Shown in pieces: positions 43,318-49,910 of a stretch of DNA of 49,910 nucleotides. The DNA comes from Candidatus Zixiibacteriota bacterium (lineage in GTDB: Bacteria; Zixibacteria; MSB-5A5; SM23-73-2), in assembly GCA_030615745.1 (NCBI GenBank), contig JAUWYR010000017.1, positions 1 through 49,910 of the forward strand, given 5' to 3'. The notes under the pieces are model-generated. The model did not search any database and was not told the origin of the DNA. It saw nothing but the letters and a program-made list of their open reading frames with translations. The position numbers and the translations under genes are program-made. Positions within the stretch are counted from its first letter, which is position 1. Each line of letters starts with the position of its first letter.

Positions 43318-44262
43318 ATGATAAAAATTTCTCTTATACCATTTTTGATTTTCAGCTTAATTTCGGTAACATCAAATGCTCAGGATCCTTATTCTCCTGA
43401 TACTGTTTACTTTAAAGCTTCAGGCTCATATTCTGATGATACCATATTTGTTCCACAAACAGATCCACCCTGGGATATTTCTGTAGATGTTATGGTTCGG
43501 ACTGACAATGGAGTTGCGGGTGTTTCTCTTCCTCTATATGATGCTTGCTACGATGCTGCGACCATGCCCACCTTTCTGGATCCGATGAAAAATGACCCTG
43601 ATTCTACAACTCCTCACGCCTTCACTGGCTGCTTGACCGATATCCCCGGCTGGAATAACGTTTTGAACCTCTATGGCACCACTACTCCTACTCCCCCGAA
43701 CTTCTTGGTCGCAGTAGTTCACTACACCGATTCCTTTGGCGCCCCTGGTCCTATGACAACTTACCAACTGGCTCATCTGACCTTTACTGTGAATGCACTT
43801 GGTTGCATCTGCCTGGATACAATTCCTGTTTTCTGGCCAGGAGGATTAACTCCAGCTATTACTACCCCTTCTGCTACGAACTATATTCCAATATTCAAGT
43901 TTAAATGCTTTGTAATATCCCAATCAGTTAATGTACCGGAAAAAGAAAAATCTTTTGATCCTGAAAAATTTCAGCTATTCCCTAACTATCCTAATCCCTT
44001 TAACCCCACTACCACCATTCCCTTCACTGTTCACAGTAAACAGAAAACAGTAAACAGACCCATCCACATCACTCTTGCTATCTACAACATTCTGGGCCAA
44101 AAGGTGAGGACTTTAGTTGATGAACCAAAAAAACCAGGAGAATATGAGGTAGTATGGGATGGAAAAGATGAACAGGGCAGCCAATTAAGCTCAGGAGTTT
44201 ACCTTTATAAATTAAAAACAAAAGATTTTGTCCAGTCTAAAAAGATGTTGTTAATAAGATAA
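43318..44262 (+). CDS. secreted cohesin-like protein with C-terminal sorting domain
   Basis: 314 residues. Signal peptide (about 1-21, cut near SNAQD), a beta-rich domain (about 22-205) that looks cohesin-like (VMVRTDNGVAGVSLPLYD, FTVNALGC), and a sorting tail from FPNYPNPFNPTTTIPF to SGVYLYKLKTKDFVQSKKMLLIR. GGAGTT is the possible ribosome binding site. The tail segment is nearly the same DNA as in the gene at 5568-7130 although the rest differs. A promoter may be at 43206 (TTGACA), but the spacing to TATAAA is 14 bases. Confidence 0.85.
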   Translation: MIKISLIPFLIFSLISVTSNAQDPYSPDTVYFKASGSYSDDTIFVPQTDPPWDISVDVMVRTDNGVAGVSLPLYDACYDAATMPTFLDPMKNDPDSTTPHAFTGCLTDIPGWNNVLNLYGTTTPTPPNFLVAVVHYTDSFGAPGPMTTYQLAHLTFTVNALGCICLDTIPVFWPGGLTPAITTPSATNYIPIFKFKCFVISQSVNVPEKEKSFDPEKFQLFPNYPNPFNPTTTIPFTVHSKQKTVNRPIHITLAIYNILGQKVRTLVDEPKKPGEYEVVWDGKDEQGSQLSSGVYLYKLKTKDFVQSKKMLLIR

Positions 44263-44577
44263 AAAAGCTCCTTTTTTGTCTAGATTGAAATCTCAATCAA
44301 AAGAGAGACCATAAAGGTCTCCCCCTACATCTTTTAATCTGTTCAATCCGTTGGGAATTTTTACTAATTCATATTCCAAAACCCAGCCCCACTACCCCTT
44401 TTATCGGTGGATTCACCAAATCTAAAGACTCTATCCCCCTTTTTCAAAACAAAGCCAAACTAAGGAGTTCATTGCAAAGCATTAGCAAAATTTCGAAATT
44501 TGTCCCCAACTGCACGATTTTAGAACTTTTTTAATAACAGAAGCTGAGGTTATGCAAACTCCCATACCTGATTTCTG
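44263..44577. other. 315-base intergenic region between convergent genes
   Basis: Contains a GTAGG-type palindrome, GAGAGACCATAAAGGTCTC with CCCCCTAC (44303-44328), closely related to 32097-32121. At 44541 there is AAGCTGAGGTTATGCAAACT, repeated with small changes at 46576 on the other side of the next gene. No gene is seen; a short minus-strand frame here has no start. Confidence 0.6.
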
Positions 44578-46485
44578 CTATTGACTACAGGGCGGAGGAC
44601 CACCTTTAAGCAGATAATTGGCTAAGTAAATGACGTCAGAAAGATTTATATCAGTATCACAGTTCACATATCCAGATTCCACGGGAATAGGTGCAGGTCC
44701 ACCCTTTAGCAGATAGTTGGCTAAGTAGATTACATCGCCGAGGTTGATCTCTTCATCTCCATTGGCGTCACCACAGATATACACATATAAACTTACCATC
44801 TGGGTATCAGCACTCCACTCGTCCTCCGCAACTACCCAGAAGCTGTCCACAAAAGATGAATCAGGAGCTTCACAAATTAGCGAATCATTTTGAAGTGTGC
44901 ACCATGAAGGAATCTCGAGGTAGCTGATCTGGTGGACCGAATCATCCGGGTCATATATTTCCGGATAATAATAAAGCGTATCATAGGTGGCCAGCGCAAA
45001 GGAGTCGGGTGAAACGATTTCTGGAGGCACATTATCACATATAACGGTGAAGGTATGAGCACCTGGAGCGCCCATGGGTGGATGGGTAACTACTCTTCCG
45101 GAAGAGTCGGCAGCCTTTATATAATAAGAAACCACTGTGCCTGGGGGCTGAAAAGGAATGTAGGCATAAAAAGAATCAGGGTCTGGAGTTGACTGTAAAT
45201 GTGTGGTGTCGTATGGTGATGTCTCTGTTCGGTAATAGACTAAAAGAGACTCAGGTAAAAGTCCCATACCGCTGTGGTCTTTGATTTCAACCGAAACCAA
45301 ATAATCCTCATCGTAGGTTTCGGTATCAAAAAGAGGAATGTGGTTCACAAAGAGCATAAAACGATCGGTAACTCCCATTATTCGACAGTGGATGGCATCG
45401 TTCTCATACCATGAGCCGTAGAATCCCAGAATCTCGTAACCCGGCAGCGCCTCCTGGTATATCCGAATTGCTGTCGTATCAGAGGGATCACCAAAGAGTG
45501 GCACCAATACCTTGTTGTTCAGGATTATGGAGTTGGTGTAGGCGGTTCCCGATGGGCAGGGTATTCTTATAACCGTATAAGGTCTTTCCCATGAGCTTAT
45601 CTGTGTTGCCAAGGATTCAGCTCTTTGGTTAAGGAGGTGATAACTGGGATGTCCGGGTAAAACCTCTTTCACCAGAATTGTGGCTGGGTCCAAAAACTTT
45701 GCCCAGCAGTCAATATGGTGGATTCCACCGGATTCCACATATTCCAGAACAGTATAGTCATTGCCCAGATAGGCTTTCATGATGGAATCGACTTCGGCTT
45801 GGGTTTTGTCTGGATTTTCATCATAAACCAGACGGGTCGACATGGAGACGCCCAATCCGTCAGACATATGATTTCCGCCAGTATGTATAAGGTCCATACC
45901 GTAAACCTGAATCCCCCAGTCCGAACCAATAACTTGTGGAATTAGATCATCCTGTGGACGTGGTCTGTTGTAAATGTGATCCACTATTCCCTGATTCCCC
46001 TGTCCATCGAAAATGAACCAGGGACCGTAATCTCTTGTCCAGATCGAATTTGTAGGGGCAAGTATGAAATAGACATTATCCATATTCACTCCCCCGCTCT
46101 GGTAAGTGGATATGGCTTGAGCTTGCTGGGAGGAATTCGCCACAATGGTGTGGACTTCTATGTCTTCAGACATCTCCGCAATCAAAGACACAGAAAGTCC
46201 GAGTGGCCAGCGTATGATCGCTCCGGTCATTGGTTCCCACTCCGCGGGATTTCTAACTGGTCCCTGTGGAGCATCGGTGGTTTTATGAGTGATCCCGATT
46301 TCATCCAGCCTCCTCATCTCCTCCGGGGTCAGCTCAATCGGCAGTGATTCTATCTCTTCGTAGTCGAGGATTTTTTTATCTACATTCGCAGTCCCTTTTG
46401 TATCTAAACTACCCAAAATTTGTGCTAAGGCACCTGTTGCAAAAAATAACCCTATAAGCACTACTGTGATGACAACTCGTCTCAT
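44578..46485 (-). CDS. secreted agmatine deiminase/peptidyl-arginine deiminase-like protein with dockerins
   Basis: 635 residues. Signal peptide (about 1-21). Porphyromonas-type PAD/agmatine deiminase domain (about 75-390): EWEPMTGAIIRWP, D152 in WTRDYGPW, H257 and D259 in HHIDCWAKF, and C367 in NDAIHCRIMG, so the catalytic set is present. A beta domain (about 400-470) and an Ig-like stretch follow, then two dockerin-type motifs at the end (CGDANGDEEINLGDVIYLANYL, about 570-635). It should hydrolyse guanidino groups outside the cell; whether free agmatine or protein arginine is unclear. Confidence 0.87.
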   Translation of the reverse strand: MRRVVITVVLIGLFFATGALAQILGSLDTKGTANVDKKILDYEEIESLPIELTPEEMRRLDEIGITHKTTDAPQGPVRNPAEWEPMTGAIIRWPLGLSVSLIAEMSEDIEVHTIVANSSQQAQAISTYQSGGVNMDNVYFILAPTNSIWTRDYGPWFIFDGQGNQGIVDHIYNRPRPQDDLIPQVIGSDWGIQVYGMDLIHTGGNHMSDGLGVSMSTRLVYDENPDKTQAEVDSIMKAYLGNDYTVLEYVESGGIHHIDCWAKFLDPATILVKEVLPGHPSYHLLNQRAESLATQISSWERPYTVIRIPCPSGTAYTNSIILNNKVLVPLFGDPSDTTAIRIYQEALPGYEILGFYGSWYENDAIHCRIMGVTDRFMLFVNHIPLFDTETYDEDYLVSVEIKDHSGMGLLPESLLVYYRTETSPYDTTHLQSTPDPDSFYAYIPFQPPGTVVSYYIKAADSSGRVVTHPPMGAPGAHTFTVICDNVPPEIVSPDSFALATYDTLYYYPEIYDPDDSVHQISYLEIPSWCTLQNDSLICEAPDSSFVDSFWVVAEDEWSADTQMVSLYVYICGDANGDEEINLGDVIYLANYLLKGGPAPIPVESGYVNCDTDINLSDVIYLANYLLKGGPPPCSQ

Positions 46486-46984
46486 TTACGCCTCAAGTAA
46501 GATTGAAATTCCAACCAACTCTGGACTCTAAAATACTATAATAAATATAACCGAAATCACAAATTTGGCAAGCAAAAGCTGAGGTTGTGCAGACTTCTAT
46601 AGATGTTTTTTTGTATTAGTTACAAAAGCTGGAAGAAAAGTTGTAAAAGTTTTGATCTTTTTAAGCGTCAGGAGTAAAGCTCCTGACGCAACTATTTGAA
46701 AAGATTCTAAGTTTAGCTTTTGAAAAAGTAAAAATTCCTCTTTATGGCAAAGCAGAATCTTTGAATGCCGCAGTTGCTTGTGGGATTATTCTTTATCAGA
46801 TGGCGAAAAAGAGAGCAGATAAAGTCTAATTTTTAGATTCTTAATATCTTTTGGTTAAAAGTAACGGATATGCGAAATATTCTAAATGGTTGTGTTAAAA
46901 GCTTTCCTCCTGATGCTTAAAAAGGTGTCAGGACTTTCACCGAAGGCCGCCAAATATTAGAACCCCTCACCAAAGCAAAAGAGA
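46486..46984. other. 499-base intergenic region with repeats and a gene remnant
   Basis: Holds a direct repeat AAGCTGAGGTTGTGCAGACT (46576-46595) matching 44541, the palindrome GCGTCAGGAG...CTCCTGACGC (46665-46690) and a SpoU-like remnant (46692-46829). The rest, including a GTGTCAGGACT fragment near 46925, has no open frame worth calling. Confidence 0.6.
46692..46829 (+). pseudogene. 3' end of a SpoU/TrmH-type RNA methyltransferase
   Basis: In one frame the bases 46701-46829 encode KILSLAFEKVKIPLYGKAES then LNAAVACGIILYQMAKKRAD and a stop. IPLYGKAESLNAAVACGIILY matches motif 3 of SPOUT methyltransferases (IPM-G-ESLNV-VA), which forms the knot. Only about 43 codons remain, with no start, and a GTCAGGA palindrome stands directly upstream, where the gene seems cut. 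Confidence 0.65.
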
Positions 46985-47698
46985 TCAAAAAGTCTTTAAG
47001 TAAGCCAAAAGATTCTTGATCTCCTCTTCAGAGAGAGAGGATTCGAATGAGGGCATATTCTTATATGGGTTGAGGAGCTGTTCTCTTACGTTTTCAGGGG
47101 TAGCGGGCTTTTTACTGACAGGAAGTTTTTCTTTTTTCAGGATTTCTTTCAATCCAGGACCAATTTTGGTATAAAACCTATCAGCATAGTGGCAGAAGGA
47201 GCAGTTGTTATCAAAAAGCGCTTCTCCAAGCTGAGCATCCCCTTCAGGGCTAACTGCCGAAGGCTGTTTTTCTGGTTCTGGAGGTTTTTGGCTGGTACTC
47301 AGGAAAAAAAATCCGGCAGAGGTGCAAAACACCACAAATGCTAAGGCGAATACGGTCATCCCCAATCCGGGGACATATCTTAGGAATTGTTTGTAGAACC
47401 CAACTATGGAAAGCTTCAAGGCAAGCACTATAATAAGCCCGAGTGCCAAAACTCCATGGAAAACAGCTCTTAACGAGAGCTTATCCCCAATCATAGCAAC
47501 ATATTTTATACAGAAATAACTTATCATCAAAAGGAGTATAGCGAAAACAACCCCGGCGCCCTTGTGCATCCTTCTCAAAAATACAGCGCTTATCTTCCTC
47601 TCTGCTCTGCCCATCAAAGTTAACATGCAGATGACCGCAATCAGTCCCGCTAACAGGAAAAATATGGAAAGTATGGACTTAAAGTGAAATAAAGACAT
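46985..47698 (-). CDS. membrane-bound c-type cytochrome
   Basis: 237 residues. Four membrane helices (about 10-28, 47-66, 78-98, 112-134) then a periplasmic cytochrome c domain with CSFCH (166-170) for haem and a Met ligand in NMPSF (M215). Ends in a helix (EEEIKNLLAYLKTF). Several His in the helices could bind haem b. Probably an electron-transfer partner of the sugar dehydrogenase and the second cytochrome nearby. Confidence 0.9.
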   Translation of the reverse strand: MSLFHFKSILSIFFLLAGLIAVICMLTLMGRAERKISAVFLRRMHKGAGVVFAILLLMISYFCIKYVAMIGDKLSLRAVFHGVLALGLIIVLALKLSIVGFYKQFLRYVPGLGMTVFALAFVVFCTSAGFFFLSTSQKPPEPEKQPSAVSPEGDAQLGEALFDNNCSFCHYADRFYTKIGPGLKEILKKEKLPVSKKPATPENVREQLLNPYKNMPSFESSLSEEEIKNLLAYLKTF

Positions 47699-47841
47699 AC
47701 TATTGCCCTGCTGAGAAATTATATTGATTTACCGACGAAACAAAATCAAGATGTGATATACCTTTTGATATGTAAAAAACTCAATCTATGAAATCTAACT
47801 CCTTATTGAAAATTCATATGGTAACGGAAAGTTACCCGGAC

Positions 47842-48066
47842 TTATTCGGCAGCTCCGATCTCGCAGTAATACATTTTATCCAGCTTATGCTCCGAGGCAA
47901 CAGGGCAGGCTCCGCAGACACATCCGTTTTTAGTAAGTTCACAGTCGGTTTTCCCTTTTGCACAAAAAAGACCATGCATCTTATCTTTCATGCATTGATT
48001 ATGTGTGGGGCAACCGCCGCAAATACACTTTTTCATGTTCTCCTGAGTATCGGCAACTTTTGTCAT
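47842..48066 (-). CDS. small Cys-rich protein, DUF2769-like
   Basis: 74 residues with CICGGCPTHNQC, FCAKGKTDC, GCVCGACP and YYC segments: about eleven cysteines in a pattern of two CxCxxCP units. From memory this is the DUF2769 family. It may bind metal or an iron-sulfur cluster. 143 bases separate it from the cytochrome gene; it begins 12 bases after the dehydrogenase. Confidence 0.85.
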   Translation of the reverse strand: MTKVADTQENMKKCICGGCPTHNQCMKDKMHGLFCAKGKTDCELTKNGCVCGACPVASEHKLDKMYYCEIGAAE

Positions 48067-48078
48067 TGTTTTTTCTCC

Positions 48079-49164
48079 TTATGTTTTGGTTATTTTCCAG
48101 ATGTTTCCACCTTGCTTTTTTCCCTTTTTGAATCCGACCTCCCCGTGCAGATCGGTGAAGTATAAACCGTCAGGACCAAAGGATAGGCCGCACACGCTTG
48201 CCGGCCCCTGGCCTGTGTATCTAACGAATTCATTCAAATAGGTGACATTATCATGTTCGTCGATTACTAATTCGACAATCTTTTTGCCTTTTTCTACTTT
48301 TCCTTCTTCATATGCATACCCGAAAAGAGCCACAAAGAAATGATCTTTAAATTCAGGTCCGAACTGATCTTGGGCAAAATCAATTGCGGTTGGAGCCTCG
48401 GTATACCACCAGACAAATATCGAGTTAGTTCTCATTGAATTGGGCCACCCGTAGTTTTCTCCGGGAAGAATCTTGGCGATTCTGTCGTCCACCGCTGGTC
48501 CGTTATCGGATATATAAAGCTCTCCATCAGATTTTCTCCAGGCTGCCCCAAAGGGATTGCGTAAGCCTTTGGCATAAACGCAGCTTTTTGGATCGGGATT
48601 ATCTTCGGGGATCGAGCCATCAAGATTCATACGAAGTATCTTACCTCTTAAGTCCTCATCATCCTGCGCAACTTCCGGATTTATCATTCCATCTCCAACA
48701 TTGACGAAAAGCTTTTCTTCGTGAATGGTCAATGCCTGGACCTGGTGAGCTGCATTAATCGAAAGTATGTTGTCAATTATGGTTTCAGCTTTTTCAGCCT
48801 TCAATCCGTCTCTGGTGGTGAATTTGATCACTTTATTTTTGAATGATTTGCCATCCTTATAAAGCATAGAAGCGAAAACATCTGAGTTTTCATGCACCGC
48901 AATCCCCATCACACCCGATTCTCCTGTTCCAGGGATCTTATAATCCGGCTGGTAATTCAAAAGATTTTCTGCAAAGACAAAAACTTTAAATTCGTTAGTA
49001 ACTACTTTAATTTTCCCATATAGTTCAGTCACATAAAATAGAGGTGACCCCTTTTCTTTCTTAGGATTGGGCACGAAAGCTATGTTAACCGGCAGAAACA
49101 AGCCGGAAACAACTTTTTCGATTTTAAAACTTTCCCTTAGCTTCCAATTTCCCTGTGGAGACAT
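48079..49164 (-). CDS. PQQ-dependent sugar dehydrogenase (glucose/sorbosone dehydrogenase type)
   Basis: 361 residues forming a six-bladed propeller: FLPVNIAFVPNP, VTELYGKIKVV, GESGVMGIAVHENSD, NVGDG, LRGKILRMNLDGSIPEDNP, GLRNPFGAAWRKSDGELYISDNG, PGENYGWPN. Oxidises aldoses using PQQ or passes electrons to cytochrome c. No signal peptide is seen, which is odd because such enzymes are usually periplasmic. GAGG precedes the ATG. Confidence 0.88.
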   Translation of the reverse strand: MSPQGNWKLRESFKIEKVVSGLFLPVNIAFVPNPKKEKGSPLFYVTELYGKIKVVTNEFKVFVFAENLLNYQPDYKIPGTGESGVMGIAVHENSDVFASMLYKDGKSFKNKVIKFTTRDGLKAEKAETIIDNILSINAAHQVQALTIHEEKLFVNVGDGMINPEVAQDDEDLRGKILRMNLDGSIPEDNPDPKSCVYAKGLRNPFGAAWRKSDGELYISDNGPAVDDRIAKILPGENYGWPNSMRTNSIFVWWYTEAPTAIDFAQDQFGPEFKDHFFVALFGYAYEEGKVEKGKKIVELVIDEHDNVTYLNEFVRYTGQGPASVCGLSFGPDGLYFTDLHGEVGFKKGKKQGGNIWKITKT

Positions 49165-49228
49165 AAGAACCTCGACTTACTATCTAATTTATAAAAAAGA
49201 AAGATTTTTGAACTACTTCTTTGAGTGC

Positions 49229-49268
49229 AGCGGAGGGTCCCTTCAAAAGGAAACTGTCCCTCCGCTGT
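49229..49268. other. stem-loop between cytochrome and dehydrogenase genes
   Basis: CAGCGGAGGG (49229-49238) pairs with CCCTCCGCTG (49259-49268), with an inner CCTT/AAGG. No T-run follows on the minus strand, so it is more likely an mRNA-stabilising or processing element than a terminator. Confidence 0.55.
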
Positions 49269-49292
49269 AAAAAGATTTTGTTGCAGGTGGAT

Positions 49293-49736
49293 TTACTTTT
49301 TCTTCTCCTCCTCCTTCTTAACCACTTTAACAGAGGCAACGTAAGCGGTCAGGTCTGTAAGTTTCTGATCGTCCCACTTAAGCGCCTTCCCCTTCATGGG
49401 ATTGACTATGCACCAGTTGTTCACCTGATCTAAGGTCATAACCCTTTTTGCCATCATGAAGTATTTGGGGTATTTAGATGCCAGATCATCAAAAGCAGGA
49501 ATAACCATATCACCCATCTTGCCATCCTTAGTTCCACCTTCCATATGACAGGAATTGCAGGTCATCTTACCTGCCCCTAAGCTCTTATCGTTGAACAACT
49601 TCTTTCCATTCTCTATCGATTTAGCCAACTCTTTTGCCGGATCAGCCATTTTCATCTCTTCTTTTTTCTGGGCATAGGCGAGCATCACAAATCCTAAAAA
49701 CAAAGCTATCAAGATCAAAGCAATTATTTTCTTCAC
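49293..49736 (-). CDS. periplasmic c-type cytochrome
   Basis: 147 residues from GTG 49736, which has AGGAGG eight bases upstream; the GTG at 49745 is too close to that site. Signal peptide (about 1-22, cut after AYA), haem motif CNSCH (about 60-64), likely Met ligand later in the domain (several Met), and a Lys/Glu-rich tail. KLFNDKSLGAGKMTCNSCH is typical of small mono-haem cytochromes. No gene is seen between 49746 and the window end. Confidence 0.9.
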   Translation of the reverse strand: MKKIIALILIALFLGFVMLAYAQKKEEMKMADPAKELAKSIENGKKLFNDKSLGAGKMTCNSCHMEGGTKDGKMGDMVIPAFDDLASKYPKYFMMAKRVMTLDQVNNWCIVNPMKGKALKWDDQKLTDLTAYVASVKVVKKEEEKKK

Positions 49737-49910
49737 CTGTCTCACCTCCTTTCAAGTGTTTTAAGTGAATCTTTTCTCCAAATAAATTTTCTCCGATTTT
49801 AGATCATGGTTTGATAAAAGAGAGCGTTTTGCGTCAAATGATAATAATTACTATTTTAAAAAACTTCTACGACAATCAAGCAATGTGATTTGACAAAAAT
49901 ACTAAGTCAG

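Noticed and set aside
44390-44500. Minus-strand frame ending FGESTDKRGSGAGFWNMN
   Set aside because: It lacks a start, is interrupted upstream by a stop, and I cannot match it to a family.
1-49910. CRISPR array, tRNA or rRNA gene
   Set aside because: The repeats are palindromic and irregularly spread with no regular spacers, and I found no tRNA-like cloverleaf or rRNA segment by reading.

Overview
The window is about 50 kb of chromosome from an AT-rich bacterium that I cannot name to phylum. The best guess is an uncultured lineage of or near the FCB group (Zixibacteria, WOR-3 or Cloacimonadota-like). The grounds are two secreted proteins ending in the FPNYPNPFNP...SGVY(F/L)YKLKTKDFVQSKKMLLI type of C-terminal sorting domain, dockerin repeats on secreted proteins, and housekeeping clusters typical of such genomes. 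There is no rRNA, tRNA, CRISPR array or recognisable transposase.

Layout. (1) 1-5523, plus strand: the 3' part of a type II/IIG-like N-6 adenine DNA methylase, then a tight run psd - pssA - purS - purQ - DUF4321 protein - tatA - unknown gene. (2) 5568-7130, minus: a secreted cohesin/dockerin-like protein with a sorting tail. (3) 7320-17636, minus: three tandem copies of one four-gene cassette (A-B-C-D in order of transcription) of uncharacterised membrane proteins. A has a DUF6754-like cytosolic domain, with a secreted Fn3 domain in two copies. B and D are polytopic. C has a large extracytoplasmic domain held by a membrane helix at each end. Upstream on the same strand are a KOW/barrel-sandwich-like protein and a MutL-like ASKHA ATPase (18013-21087). 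(4) 21367-25025, minus: a DJ-1/PfpI-type lipoprotein, three small unknown genes and a TPR plus periplasmic-binding-protein fusion. (5) 25078-31367, minus: bifunctional nuclease, rplI, rpsR, rpsF, pth, rho, rsfS, a LytR_C protein, an unknown exported protein and a GlmU-like uridylyltransferase. (6) 31485-37218, minus: panD, panC, panB, a deoxynucleoside kinase, folK, folB, an aminotransferase-fold protein lacking the catalytic lysine, and a class II aldolase. (7) 37592-42935, plus: DUF502 protein, TerC, a broken cation-antiporter gene, htpX, a CNNM/CorC-type transporter and a DedA protein. (8) 43318-46485: a second sorting-tail protein and a secreted agmatine deiminase-like enzyme with dockerins. 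(9) 46985-49736, minus: two c-type cytochromes, a Cys-rich DUF2769-like protein and a PQQ-type sugar dehydrogenase.

The most unusual item is the triplicated cassette. The three copies are clearly diverged. One looks richer in G+C by eye. The last transcribed copy is decaying or specialised: its A lacks the signal peptide and Fn3 domain, its D has an in-frame TGA where a paralogue has Trp, and a palindromic repeat separates the Shine-Dalgarno of C from the expected start. Together with the MutL-like ATPase and the KOW-like protein, I read this as an undescribed multi-subunit envelope complex of unknown function.

The second theme is short palindromic repeats. At least four families recur between genes (GTAGG-headed palindromes, GTCAGGA palindromes, a CCTGYCYGGCCAGG core, and GTCATTGCGAG elements). 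Some reach into gene ends. Three pseudogenes are visible: the cassette D copy, the antiporter and a SpoU/TrmH 3' remnant. The first two each carry a stop at a codon that is probably TGG in the intact gene.
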